Shown here in pieces: positions 17,910-26,354 of a stretch of DNA of 37,061 bases. The notes beneath the pieces are model-generated. The model was not told where the DNA came from, made no database searches, and saw only the letters and a list, made by a program, of their open reading frames with translations. This DNA comes from Nitrospira sp. GTDB taxonomy: Bacteria > Nitrospirota > Nitrospiria > Nitrospirales > Nitrospiraceae. Location of the stretch: positions 1-37,061 of the forward strand of contig VGXE01000015.1 of NCBI GenBank assembly GCA_016873455.1, written 5' to 3'. Both the position numbers and the translations under genes were made by a program. The first letter of the stretch is position 1; each line of letters opens with the position of its first letter.

Positions 17910-19052
17910 TTATTTCGCCATCAGGATTTCTTGCGCTTTTCCAACACCACTGCCCAGCTTCACTGGATGACCGAGCCCTTTCAGGACCATTTCTGTGGCG
18001 GCTAAGGCGGCAATCACGTCGAAGGTATCCGCATAGCCCATGTGCGACAACCGGAAGATCTTTCCCTTCAAGTGATCCTGCCCCCCGGCGGCCGTCATGC
18101 CGTATTGCACGCGAAGATTCTTGTAAATCGCCTGGCCATCCACCCCGTCCGGCGCACAGATCGCCGTGAGGGCGTCACTCGGCGACTCTTTGGCGAAAAG
18201 GGTCAGCCCCGCAGCTTTGGCCCCTTCGCGCATTGCCAGAGCCAAGCGCCCTTGCCGCGCGAACATTTTCTCGAGGCCTTCTCCCTTCATAATCTTGAAG
18301 GCTTCTTGCAAACCGATAATGAGAGAGACCGTAGGGGTATAGGCGGTCTGATTCTTGACCTGGTTTTCCCGTTCCTTTTTGAAATTGAAGTAGAAGGCCG
18401 CGTTCTTGGCCTTGTCGGCCAAGGCCCAGGCCTTGTCGCTGACACTCACAAACGCCATACCGGGAGGCAACATCAACGCTTTTTGCGAACCGGTGATGAC
18501 CACATCCAATCCCCACGCGTCAGTCTTAATGTCGAATACTCCGAGCGCGGTGATCGCATCCACGACGAGAATCGTGTTCTCATACGCCTTGACGACTTCC
18601 CCCACAGCTTTCACATTGTGGGACACACCCGTCGAGGTCTCGCTCGCTTGCATATAGACCGCTTTAATGGAGGGATCTTTCTTCAGTGCATCGGCGATTT
18701 GCTGCGGGTCAACCGCATGTCCCCATTCCACCTTGAGTTCTGTCGCCTGTACGCCGAATGTCTTGCAGAGCTTCGCCCAGCGTTCTCCGAACTTCCCGCC
18801 GTTCACACAAAGTGCCTTATCACCGGGAGACAAGAAGTTGGACACGGATCCTTCCATCCCTCCCGTTCCGGATGCGGCCAGCATCAGCACCTCATTGCGA
18901 GTCTGATACAACCATTTCAACCCCTCACGGACCTCTGCGAAAATGGGATCGAATTCCGGGGCCCGGTGATGGATGATGGGCCTGGCCATGGCCAGGAGCA
19001 CCTCCGGGGGTATAGGGGTGGGACCGGGAGCCAAGAGATACCGCTTCAACAT
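17910..19052 (-). CDS. Class V aminotransferase (serine-pyruvate/alanine-glyoxylate type)
   Basis: A 380-residue PLP enzyme of the alanine-glyoxylate/serine-pyruvate aminotransferase family. Motifs: LLAPGPTPIPPEVLLAM at the N-terminus, SGTGGMEGSVSNFLSPGDKAL (phosphate-binding loop), ILVVDAITALG with Asp165 pairing with the PLP nitrogen, and ITGSQKALMLPPG with Lys191 as Schiff-base lysine. It is first in a run with serA, and such pairs occur in many bacteria. The enzyme may act as phosphoserine aminotransferase in place of SerC, or as a serine-glyoxylate aminotransferase. The sequence alone does not decide. It has a near-perfect ribosome-binding site (AAGGAGGTCGATC) and a sigma70-like promoter upstream. 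Confidence 0.9.
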   Translation of the reverse strand: MLKRYLLAPGPTPIPPEVLLAMARPIIHHRAPEFDPIFAEVREGLKWLYQTRNEVLMLAASGTGGMEGSVSNFLSPGDKALCVNGGKFGERWAKLCKTFGVQATELKVEWGHAVDPQQIADALKKDPSIKAVYMQASETSTGVSHNVKAVGEVVKAYENTILVVDAITALGVFDIKTDAWGLDVVITGSQKALMLPPGMAFVSVSDKAWALADKAKNAAFYFNFKKERENQVKNQTAYTPTVSLIIGLQEAFKIMKGEGLEKMFARQGRLALAMREGAKAAGLTLFAKESPSDALTAICAPDGVDGQAIYKNLRVQYGMTAAGGQDHLKGKIFRLSHMGYADTFDVIAALAATEMVLKGLGHPVKLGSGVGKAQEILMAK

Positions 19053-19106
19053 TGATCGACCTCCTTCAATGAGGGCTGGCCTGAGGTGTACCGAAAAAGA
19101 GGCGGT

Positions 19107-19136
19107 ACGCTACCATTTGAGCCGTGAGACTGTCAA
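19107..19136 (-). promoter_or_regulatory. Sigma70-like promoter for the aminotransferase-serA-hisZ-dnaB run
   Basis: On the minus strand, a perfect -35 box TTGACA (19136-19131) is followed after 18 bases by TAGCGT (19112-19107), which keeps the T, A and final T of the -10 consensus. It lies about 55 bases before the aminotransferase ATG, with AAGGAGG in between. Read from sequence only. Confidence 0.6.
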
Positions 19137-19270
19137 GAAATCCTCCCGCGCAACCAATGATGTTTTCAGGTATTTTCACGCATCATCGAGACTCAACGGC
19201 ACATCGACAGTACACGCCTCGGGTAGGGAGTGGTGACACTAAAGAAGACGCCTGACTCCCCTCCATCTTC

Positions 19271-19299
19271 TTGACAAGTGAGGACCCACTCGATAGTCT
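19271..19299 (+). promoter_or_regulatory. Sigma70-like promoter for the mltD-like gene
   Basis: A perfect TTGACA (19271-19276), a 17-base spacer and TAGTCT (19294-19299) give the ideal spacing with a weak -10. Transcription would begin near 19306, about 40 bases before the ATG at 19348. The two promoters here are divergent, with 135 bases between their -35 boxes. Confidence 0.55.
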
Positions 19300-19347
19300 A
19301 GCTAGAACCTCCTGGCGGATGTGGCTCTACTGAGGAACGTTATTGTA

Positions 19348-20658
19348 ATGCCGATCAGACTCTCTTTTCCTGACATGACAGTCGCCGTGCTCGTTGCCTC
19401 CCTGACGGCATGCCTATTCCTCTTTCCCGACAAGAGTTTAGGCGGTCCCGTGTCCATGGCTTCCAGCACCCCGGCACCGGTTCAAGACGACGATGATGAA
19501 GACCTCGATGCCAACCTGGTCCCTTTGGAGCCGGAACTGACCATCATCCCTCCGGATCTGAGCTCCACCGACGCCGCTCCTGACAAAAACGCCGGACCTG
19601 TTGCCGGACAACCGCCTGCGGGGAACACCCAGGACTCGACCACGCACACCACTCAACAGATCCTTGCAACCGGCCCAAACGACATCTCCTATAATATTCC
19701 GGTGATCCTCGACCCGGCCGTCCAGAGCCATATTCGGTTCTTCAACACGTCAATCAGAAGCCGCTTTGAGCAATGGCTGATCCGGTTCAGCCGATATCGC
19801 CCGATGGTCGAGAAAATTTTTGCGGAATTCAACCTTCCGAGCGACCTGGTCAATCTGTCGCTGGTCGAGAGCGGGTTTAATCCCTACGCCTACTCACGCG
19901 CCAAGGCCACAGGCCCCTGGCAGTTCATGCAGGGCACGGGCAAGGTATATGGCCTGCGCATCGACCATTATGTGGATGAACGGCGAGACCCTATCAAATC
20001 GACCGTAGCGGCTGCCCGGTATCTCAGAGACCTCTACGATATCTTCGGCGCCTGGCCCTTGGCGATGGCAGCCTACAATGCCGGAGAGGGAAAAGTGTTG
20101 CGGGCGTTGCACAAAGTCCAGGGTGAGACCTTTTCGGATATCGCCAAGACGAAGTTAATCCGCCAAGAAACCAAACAGTATGTCCCGCGCATCATGGCGG
20201 CGACGATCATCGCACGGAGCCCCCAACAATACGGATTCGACCATGCCCCCGCCGCGCCGCACCAGTTCGAGGAAGTCCTCGTCAACCGTGCGTTGCACAT
20301 GCGCTCGATCGCCTCCGCCAGCGGTATCGCCTACGAAGACCTTCGCTTGTTAAACCCCGAGTTGCGCCGCGACGCCACGCCCCCGGATGCCTCAGCCTAC
20401 CATCTGAAGGTTCCGGTCGGCACGGCCGACAAGGTCGCCGGCCTCCTCGATAGAATCCCGACCTACAAGTTCCCCCCGATCGTCTCGACAGTGCGGCATG
20501 TCAAGGCACGATCTCCGCAATCGTATCGGGTCCGCGCAGGGGATACTCTGGAAAAAGTCTCCAAACGGTTCCGCGTTCCGCTGAGAACGCTCAAGACCCG
20601 CAACAACCTGTCGAGTTCCGTCATCCGGCCCGGCGAATTTCTCACCATCAGCCGCTGA
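19348..20658 (+). CDS. mltD: MltD-like lytic transglycosylase with LysM domain
   Basis: A 436-residue envelope protein that would cleave peptidoglycan between MurNAc and GlcNAc, leaving 1,6-anhydro ends. A hydrophobic N-terminal segment (TVAVLVASLTACLFLF) acts as signal or anchor; its Cys makes lipidation possible. A Pro/Asp-rich low-complexity linker follows. The SLT domain is clear: LSLVESGFNPYAYSRAKATGPWQFMQGTGKVYGL with the catalytic Glu in VESGF, and AMAAYNAGEGKVLRAL. At the C-terminus is a LysM domain (YRVRAGDTLEKVSKRFRVPLRTLKTRNNL) for glycan binding. A degenerate LysM-like stretch precedes it (IASASGIAYEDLRLLNPEL). ATG 19348 is preferred over GTG 19321. Confidence 0.9.
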   Translation: MPIRLSFPDMTVAVLVASLTACLFLFPDKSLGGPVSMASSTPAPVQDDDDEDLDANLVPLEPELTIIPPDLSSTDAAPDKNAGPVAGQPPAGNTQDSTTHTTQQILATGPNDISYNIPVILDPAVQSHIRFFNTSIRSRFEQWLIRFSRYRPMVEKIFAEFNLPSDLVNLSLVESGFNPYAYSRAKATGPWQFMQGTGKVYGLRIDHYVDERRDPIKSTVAAARYLRDLYDIFGAWPLAMAAYNAGEGKVLRALHKVQGETFSDIAKTKLIRQETKQYVPRIMAATIIARSPQQYGFDHAPAAPHQFEEVLVNRALHMRSIASASGIAYEDLRLLNPELRRDATPPDASAYHLKVPVGTADKVAGLLDRIPTYKFPPIVSTVRHVKARSPQSYRVRAGDTLEKVSKRFRVPLRTLKTRNNLSSSVIRPGEFLTISR

Positions 20659-20727
20659 TAACGCGCCAATCCCTGACACGATTTGACAGAGGTACGTTCT
20701 GCCTCGACGGGAACAGTGTGCCCTAGC

Positions 20728-21519
20728 CTAGGGCTTTGCGGGAGGCTGAGAGGACGTGGGGGTCTTCGATGCATCAGGTGCCGGAACGGGAGTCGGCGAC
20801 ACCTCTGACGTTTTCTTGATATCGAGAATCTTCTCCCGGATAGCCGCTTCATTGGCAAACGGAGATTTGGGATAGGTCTTGATCAGCTCCTGATACCGCT
20901 GGAGCGCCCCTTCCCGCCGAGACTGACTTTCCTCCATCCGAGCCAATTCGAAGAGGGCGTGATCCCGGTTCAGAGAACCCGGACTGTCGATCACCGCCGA
21001 ATAGGCCGCCGTTGCTTGGGCCTGGTCCCCCTTCGAGAGATACGCATAGGCAAGTTTCTGCCGGACAAGGCCGGCGAGGGAGACATTAGTGCTATAGGTG
21101 GCAAGAAACCGCTTATAGGCCTCGATAGCGGCATCGAGTTGGTTGGTTTCAATCAGGGCATTGCCGAGCCCAAACAGCGCCAACGGCGCCGACGGCGTCC
21201 GAGGATACTCATCGACGATTTGCTGATAGAGCCGGATCGCCTCTTTGAGGTTCGCCTCAACCTTCTTTGGATCATTGGCCGGACGCGTCAGGTATTGCAG
21301 TGTGGCCTCACGTTCGAGATCCTGAGCCTTGCCCGCATTGCGCGCATCGTACCAGACGATTCCTCCGACGATCCCACCGACGAGCAGCAGCAACACCAAC
21401 CCGACGATGATCGGCATTCGATAGGCATTCAGCCCGATCAGCCGTTCTTCCAACGTACTGACAAGCTGGCCTTCATCGACCGGCAAGGAACGGGGTGGAA
21501 CTTTGATCCGATACGACAT
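20728..21519 (-). CDS. TPR membrane protein, YfgM/YbgF-like
   Basis: A protein of about 263 residues from ATG 21519 (MSYRIKV). The N-terminal 35 residues are cytoplasmic. One transmembrane helix follows (about 36-55, MPIIVGLVLLLLVGGIVGGIVWY), and the rest would lie in the periplasm. It contains several TPR-type repeats, for example YQQIVDEYPRTPSAPLALFGLGNALIETNQLDAAIEAYKRFLATY and ALQRYQELIKTYPKSPFANEA. A Pro/Thr/Ser-rich tail ends it. This layout resembles YfgM, a chaperone partner of SecY, and related envelope TPR proteins, but the exact function is uncertain. It converges on the mltD-like gene, leaving 69 bases between stops, and diverges from bioF. Confidence 0.7.
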   Translation of the reverse strand: MSYRIKVPPRSLPVDEGQLVSTLEERLIGLNAYRMPIIVGLVLLLLVGGIVGGIVWYDARNAGKAQDLEREATLQYLTRPANDPKKVEANLKEAIRLYQQIVDEYPRTPSAPLALFGLGNALIETNQLDAAIEAYKRFLATYSTNVSLAGLVRQKLAYAYLSKGDQAQATAAYSAVIDSPGSLNRDHALFELARMEESQSRREGALQRYQELIKTYPKSPFANEAAIREKILDIKKTSEVSPTPVPAPDASKTPTSSQPPAKP

Positions 21520-21629
21520 GTCCAGGACGCCTTCAAGAATTGAACAGCGTGCATTCCCTTCAAGCAAACCTGTGTTTTATACTAGGGCCCTGTTTCTCTT
21601 GTCAATGTGCCAGTGGCCGAGAGCGCACG

Positions 21630-22790
21630 ATGTTTCGAACGAGATTGCAACAATTGGCAGCGCAGTCCCTGACACGGACGGTGAGCCCACTTGAGTCCTC
21701 AACGGGACCGGTCGTTCAGCGATCAGGGCGACGCGTGATTCTCCTCTGTTCCAACGACTACCTGGGACTGGCCACCCACCCTGACGTCGTCCGCGCGGCC
21801 GTCTGCGCAACAGAACGATACGGCGCAGGATCCGGTGCCGCGCGTCTGATCAGCGGGACACTCCCCCCCCATGAAGACCTTGAAACCTCTCTCGCCGATT
21901 TCAAAGGGACGGAAGCGGCGCTGATGTTTGGGTCCGGCTATGTTGCGAATCTCGGCGTGATTCCCGGCTTGATCGGACACAATGGTCTCATTCTGGTCGA
22001 CCGGTTGTGCCATGCCAGCCTAATCGACGGCTGCCGGCTGAGCGGCGCGGATTTCCGGGTATTTCGCCACCGTGACCTCGCCCAAGTCGACTCACTCCTG
22101 AAGCGGCGAGCCGCGAACAGACCCACGTTGATCGTGACCGATGGGCTGTTCAGCATGGATGGCGACATCGCACCGTTACGGGAACTGGCCTCGCTGGCGA
22201 AGCAGTACGACGCCATGCTCTACGTCGATGACGCACACGGCACCGGAGTCATGGGACCGACCGGCCGAGGAACCCTTGAACAGCTTGGCGTCGAGCACGA
22301 GATTCCCTTTCATATGGGAACCTTGGGCAAGGCGCTCGGAAGCAGCGGTGCCTTCGTAGTCGGCCCTCGCGATATGATCCAGTATATGATCAATACCGCC
22401 CGCCCCTTCATGTTCACCACGGCTCCGCCTCCAAGCTCGGCGGCAGCCGCCCACGCGGCGCTCGCCGTCATTCGACGGGACCCTGAACGGCGGAACCGTC
22501 TCTGGGCCAATCGCCATCGTCTGTTTTCCGGATTACAGCAGCGGGGATTCCGGCTGACAGACACCGTGAGTCCGATTCTTCCCATCCTCATCGGCAGCGC
22601 TGAACAAGCCCTCGCCTTCGCCGATCAGTTGTTGGCCCACGGAGTCTATGCGCCTGCCATCAGGCCGCCGACCGTTCCGGACGACACCAGCCGAATCCGC
22701 GTGACGGTGACATCCGAACACACCAGCGACCACATCGACGAAGCCCTCAGGGCGTTTGAGCTCGCAGGCCACGCCACCGGTCTGCTGTAA
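21630..22790 (+). CDS. bioF: 8-amino-7-oxononanoate synthase (BioF-like)
   Basis: A 386-residue alpha-oxoamine synthase. BioF condenses pimeloyl-ACP or -CoA with alanine to 8-amino-7-oxononanoate in biotin synthesis. Motifs: SNDYLGLATHP near the N-terminus, GAGSGAARLISGT, VTDGLFSMDGDIAPL, DDAHGTGVMGPTGRG, and MGTLGKALGSSGAFVVG with the PLP lysine at 234. Related 2-amino-3-ketobutyrate CoA ligases share these motifs, so BioF is the likeliest but not the only reading. The start is ATG 21630; the longer frame reaching back to 21540 overlaps the divergent TPR leader. No other bio genes are seen nearby. Confidence 0.88.
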   Translation: MFRTRLQQLAAQSLTRTVSPLESSTGPVVQRSGRRVILLCSNDYLGLATHPDVVRAAVCATERYGAGSGAARLISGTLPPHEDLETSLADFKGTEAALMFGSGYVANLGVIPGLIGHNGLILVDRLCHASLIDGCRLSGADFRVFRHRDLAQVDSLLKRRAANRPTLIVTDGLFSMDGDIAPLRELASLAKQYDAMLYVDDAHGTGVMGPTGRGTLEQLGVEHEIPFHMGTLGKALGSSGAFVVGPRDMIQYMINTARPFMFTTAPPPSSAAAAHAALAVIRRDPERRNRLWANRHRLFSGLQQRGFRLTDTVSPILPILIGSAEQALAFADQLLAHGVYAPAIRPPTVPDDTSRIRVTVTSEHTSDHIDEALRAFELAGHATGLL

Positions 22791-22907
22791 GGAAGTTTCC
22801 CCGCGCCATCCGGCTATTTTCTTGCTTTCCCACTTCCCTATGGCATGATGCGAGAAGTTTCTGCTGTTGGCACTCACGTTTCATGTCACGATGATGGAGC
22901 GACCTCG

Positions 22908-23966
22908 ATGGATATTTCCAAACTCTTGACGTTCTCGGTCAAAGAAGGCGCCTCGGATTGCCATATCAGCGCAGGCGAGCCGCCGATGATCCGCATCAAC
23001 GGGGATCTCAAGAAACTCGATCACCCGGCCCTGACGTCGGAAGAAACCCACGCGCTTGTCTACGATTTGATGAGCGACGCCCAGCGGAAGAACTTTGAAG
23101 AAAAACGGGAATGCGACTTTTCTTTCGAACTCGGCGACATTGCCCGGTTTCGCGTCAACGTATTCGTCCAGCAGCGGGGGCTCGGTGCTGTATTCCGAAA
23201 CATTCCGACGCAGATTATCCCCCTGGAAAAACTCGGCATGCCGCCGATCGTTCGCCAGCTGTGCGAGAAGGAAAAAGGCCTGATCCTCGTCACCGGTCCG
23301 ACCGGCTCCGGCAAATCCACCACCCTGTCCGGCATGGTCGATTTTCTGAACACGACCTTCGAAGGCCATATCATCACCATCGAGGACCCGATCGAGTTTG
23401 TGCACAAATCGAAGAAGTGTCTGGTCAACCAGCGCGAGCTCGGCGTCCATACATTGTCATTTGCCAACGCGCTGAAGTCCGCGCTCCGCGAAGATCCCGA
23501 TATCATCCTCGTCGGAGAAATGCGCGACCTGGAAACGATTCAGCTGGCCTTGACGGCCGCGGAGACCGGGCACTTGGTGTTCGGCACCCTCCACACCTCG
23601 AGCGCGCCCAAAACCATCGACCGCATCATCGACGCGTTTCCGCCGGCGCAGCAGGCGCAAATCCGAACTCAGCTGTCGGAAGCCTTGGAGGCCGTCATTA
23701 CACAAACACTGCTGAAGAAGAAAGCGGGCGGACGCGTCGCCGCCTTGGAAATCATGGTCGCCACCACCGCAGTGCGCAATCTCATCCGTGAAGCCAAGTT
23801 GCACCAAATTCCCGGCATCATGCAGGCCAGCCAAAAGGACGGCATGCAGACCATGGATATGGCGCTTACCGACTTGGTCACACGAGGGGTGGTGCACAAA
23901 GTCGAAGCCCAGTCGCGCAGCATGAACCCCAATCTCTTCGGCCATACCTCGGCCGGCGCGGCATAG
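22908..23966 (+). CDS. pilT: Type IV pilus retraction ATPase PilT
   Basis: PilT depolymerises the type IV pilus using ATP, driving twitching motility and DNA uptake. The protein is 352 residues. The N-terminal PAS-like domain is followed by Walker A GPTGSGKST (130-138), the Asp box ITIEDPIEFVH, Walker B ILVGEMRDLETI and the His box LVFGTLHTSSA. The C-terminal VRNLIRE segment resembles the AIRNLIRE motif needed for retraction. ATG 22908 is preceded by GGAG with good spacing; an upstream frame start at 22845 is less likely. The pilU-like gene follows after 22 bases. Confidence 0.95.
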   Translation: MDISKLLTFSVKEGASDCHISAGEPPMIRINGDLKKLDHPALTSEETHALVYDLMSDAQRKNFEEKRECDFSFELGDIARFRVNVFVQQRGLGAVFRNIPTQIIPLEKLGMPPIVRQLCEKEKGLILVTGPTGSGKSTTLSGMVDFLNTTFEGHIITIEDPIEFVHKSKKCLVNQRELGVHTLSFANALKSALREDPDIILVGEMRDLETIQLALTAAETGHLVFGTLHTSSAPKTIDRIIDAFPPAQQAQIRTQLSEALEAVITQTLLKKKAGGRVAALEIMVATTAVRNLIREAKLHQIPGIMQASQKDGMQTMDMALTDLVTRGVVHKVEAQSRSMNPNLFGHTSAGAA

Positions 23967-23988
23967 AGACGCAACACGGAGCAGACCG

Positions 23989-25170
23989 ATGGATATTCGC
24001 ACCCTCTTGAAAGTCATGGTGGATCATGAGGCGTCCGACCTCTACTTGACCGTCGACGCGCCGCCCATTTATCGCATCCACGGCAGCACGCAACAAACCG
24101 AGGCACCTCCCTTCACCAACGAACAACTGGAAGCCTTGTCTCTCGCGCTCATGCGTGGCCAGCAACGCGCCGAGTTCGAAGAAAAAATGGAGATGAACCT
24201 CGCGCTCTACTACAAGGAACTGGGCCGGTTCCGCGTCAACATCTTTCGGCAACGAGGGAATGTCGGCCTGGTCTTCCGCCATATCAAGGCCGAGATTCAA
24301 ACGGTCGAGGAACTGCAGCTGCCGCCTATCATCAAAGACATCGCCATGACCAAACGCGGGCTGGTGCTGGTGGTCGGTGCCACGGGATCCGGTAAATCAA
24401 CCTCACTCGCCGCCATGATCGATCACCGGAACTCGATCCACCCCGGCCACATCATCACCGTGGAAGACCCGATCGAGTTCGTCCATCAGCATAAGAAATC
24501 GATCATCACGCAGCGCGAAGTCGGATTCGATACCATGAATTTCCAAAACGCGCTGAAGAACACGCTGCGCCAGGCGCCTGACGTCATCCTCATCGGTGAG
24601 GTCCGGGATACGGAAACGATGGAAGCCGCCATTACCTTCGCGGAAACCGGCCACTTGTGCATTGCGACCCTGCACTCGAACAACGCCAATCAAGCGATTG
24701 AGCGCATCATGAACTTCTTCCCCGTCGAGCGGCACGCGCAGATCTACTTGCAGCTCTCGCTCAACTTACGAGCCATTGTGTCCCAGCGGCTCATTCCATC
24801 CGTCGACGGCAGACGGGTGCCGGCCCTGGAAATTTTGATGGATACGCCGCGCGTCAAGGATTTGATCAAGAAGGCCGAGGTCGACACGCTGAAAGAAGCC
24901 ATGGAACAAGGGATCGAGGAAGGCTGCCAGACGTTCGATTACATCCTGTTCCAGCTCTACAAACAGAACAAGATCTCGCTCGAACAGGCGCTCATCAACG
25001 CGGACAGCGCCAACAACCTCCGTCTGAAAATCAAACTCGAAGGTCTGAAAGGCGACGAGGCGGTCAACGCCCTCCTCGACAAGCAACTGGGTGGGGTTGG
25101 CGGCGATGCCTTCAGAATTCAGGGTGGTGCGGCAGGGAACGTCACCCCCATCCGCAAACGCACATCATAA
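23989..25170 (+). CDS. pilU: PilU-like type IV pilus retraction ATPase (PilT paralogue)
   Basis: A 393-residue PilT-family ATPase: Walker A GATGSGKST (130-138), ITVEDPIEFVHQHKKSI, Walker B ILIGEVRDTETM and LCIATLHSNNANQAIERI. The C-terminus lacks the LIRE motif of PilT and continues in the PilU style (KDLIKKAEVDTLKEAMEQGIEEGCQTFDYILFQLYKQNKI). PilU supports PilT-driven retraction under load and usually cannot retract pili alone. GGAG precedes the ATG. The pair is most likely one transcript, but no other pil genes are near. Confidence 0.92.
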   Translation: MDIRTLLKVMVDHEASDLYLTVDAPPIYRIHGSTQQTEAPPFTNEQLEALSLALMRGQQRAEFEEKMEMNLALYYKELGRFRVNIFRQRGNVGLVFRHIKAEIQTVEELQLPPIIKDIAMTKRGLVLVVGATGSGKSTSLAAMIDHRNSIHPGHIITVEDPIEFVHQHKKSIITQREVGFDTMNFQNALKNTLRQAPDVILIGEVRDTETMEAAITFAETGHLCIATLHSNNANQAIERIMNFFPVERHAQIYLQLSLNLRAIVSQRLIPSVDGRRVPALEILMDTPRVKDLIKKAEVDTLKEAMEQGIEEGCQTFDYILFQLYKQNKISLEQALINADSANNLRLKIKLEGLKGDEAVNALLDKQLGGVGGDAFRIQGGAAGNVTPIRKRTS

Positions 25171-25183
25171 CTCGATGACACGC

Positions 25184-25206
25184 GCCGCCTGGCTCAGCCA
25201 GGCGGC
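25184..25206. terminator. Perfect hairpin between convergent pilU and cytochrome c genes
   Basis: GCCGCCTGGC and GCCAGGCGGC pair as a 10-base GC-rich stem with a 3-base loop (TCA). It lies 14 bases after the pilU stop and overlaps the last codons of the convergent cytochrome gene. It could stop transcription from both sides. Neither side has a T-tract, so intrinsic termination is weakly supported. Confidence 0.4.
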
Positions 25207-25727
25207 ATACTCTCCGTCTGCTGCTCCAGATACGTCGCGATCTTCTCCAACGCCAACGCGCTCAACTTCGAACCATACCATGCCGGCATGGTCCGCCCGG
25301 GAAAACCAGGGACAACAAACCGCTCCGGATCAAGCACCGACTCCACAGCGTAATCATGAACCGTGTGCGCCTCTCCCGTGTAGTTGGGACTCTGAATCCG
25401 CTGTAACCCTGTTGTCCCCAGCACTAACTTGGGACCGACTTGGCCGTTCGCGCCAGGAATGCCTGGAATCACATGGCAGACCGGGCACCCGGCACGGGTA
25501 AAAATCTCGGCAATGGGCTCTTCACCCGTCGTGAGAGGCACTTTGTCCGGTGTTACCGTGGCCATCACTGCCGCCTCCGGCTCAACCGGATGGTCCTGTG
25601 CCGTTCCGGCTCCCCGAAGAGTCCAGAGCGCATACAGCAACACAGCGCCGATAATGACAATGGTCATGATACGTTCTTTGAGCGGAGCTGGCGGGCCGGA
25701 GGCAGAGGGGTCTGATGCGGGCGGCAT
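25194..25727 (-). CDS. Membrane-anchored monohaem c-type cytochrome
   Basis: A protein of about 177 residues, if it starts at ATG 25727. One transmembrane helix (MTIVIIGAVLLYALWTL) anchors it, leaving the C-terminal domain in the periplasm. That domain has one haem site, CPVCH, and a later Met-Pro (GRTMPAWYG) likely to supply the axial methionine. It also has the NGQVGPKLVLG loop of class I cytochromes. It would carry electrons in a respiratory chain. Starts at 25802 or 25667 are possible, as no candidate has a clear ribosome-binding site. It could be the acceptor for the nearby Mo oxidoreductase/cytochrome b pair, but no shared operon shows this. Confidence 0.8.
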   Translation of the reverse strand: MPPASDPSASGPPAPLKERIMTIVIIGAVLLYALWTLRGAGTAQDHPVEPEAAVMATVTPDKVPLTTGEEPIAEIFTRAGCPVCHVIPGIPGANGQVGPKLVLGTTGLQRIQSPNYTGEAHTVHDYAVESVLDPERFVVPGFPGRTMPAWYGSKLSALALEKIATYLEQQTESMPPG

Positions 25728-26026
25728 GGTGGGGAATCGTACCACACCGATACGGCTGACTCTATCGCCCTTACGCGAGTCTGACCCTAGCCGGTGTTCC
25801 ATCTCTCTCGGCTCATCCAGGCCGTAGCTGAAATCGGCAGGGATTGTTCGAATCCCATGACAGATTGCATGCATCTGTTAGGATTCTTCTAGCTAAAGCA
25901 GAGAGACTCGGCAAACCGACACACCGGCAGCACTCAACTGATCGGTCGCCAACTCCGATAAGAAGATCATCCGGCACGGAACCACCCCCGGACATTGATC
26001 GTCTACCCCTGACGAAAGGCCTGGCC

Positions 26027-26254
26027 ATGTGGTTACTTGTGATCGTCCTGCTCGCGGCTCCCTCAGGAGTCAGCCGTGAAACCGTCCTCAATGCGTTCCA
26101 GACCTATGAGTCGTGTCAGCCGGAGCGGAATCGAGTAGGGTTTGAAATGGCGGAAAGCTATCCCTACGAAAACGATTTCCGTGTCGTGTGTGAATATCGA
26201 GAAAACCATCCCTCACAACAACCAACCCGCGTCGATCCTGAGACGCAGGCCTGA
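26027..26254 (+). CDS. Small secreted protein, unknown function
   Basis: A 75-residue frame from ATG 26027, with AAAGG about 9 bases upstream. It starts with a signal-like stretch (MWLLVIVLLAAPSGVS). The remainder reads VLNAFQTYESCQPERNRVGFEMAESYPYENDFRVVCEY, with two cysteines that could form a disulfide, and a Pro/Thr-rich tail. The balanced composition and matched Cys pair suggest a real small exported protein. It is alone in a gap between two minus-strand genes, and I recognise no domain. Confidence 0.6.
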   Translation: MWLLVIVLLAAPSGVSRETVLNAFQTYESCQPERNRVGFEMAESYPYENDFRVVCEYRENHPSQQPTRVDPETQA

Positions 26255-26354
26255 ATTTCTAACTGATTAATGGAACCAGGCATTCCGGGTCGCACAGCCT
26301 CCCTCTTCACGGTCTTCAACCCGTTGACGATTGACGTGTGACGATATACGGCCG

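Noticed and set aside
18042-19055. 337-codon plus-strand frame opposite the aminotransferase
   Set aside because: The minus strand carries the PLP lysine motif, a consensus ribosome-binding site and a promoter. The plus frame is a shadow.
20720-20734. Palindrome GCCCTAGCCTAGGGC between mltD-like and TPR genes as a terminator
   Set aside because: The full match leaves a one-base loop, which cannot fold. A shorter 4-base stem is too weak, and the right arm overlaps the TPR gene's stop.
22867-22884. Possible sigma54 promoter before pilT (TGGCAC...TTTC)
   Set aside because: The -12 element lacks the essential GC dinucleotide, so the match is not convincing.
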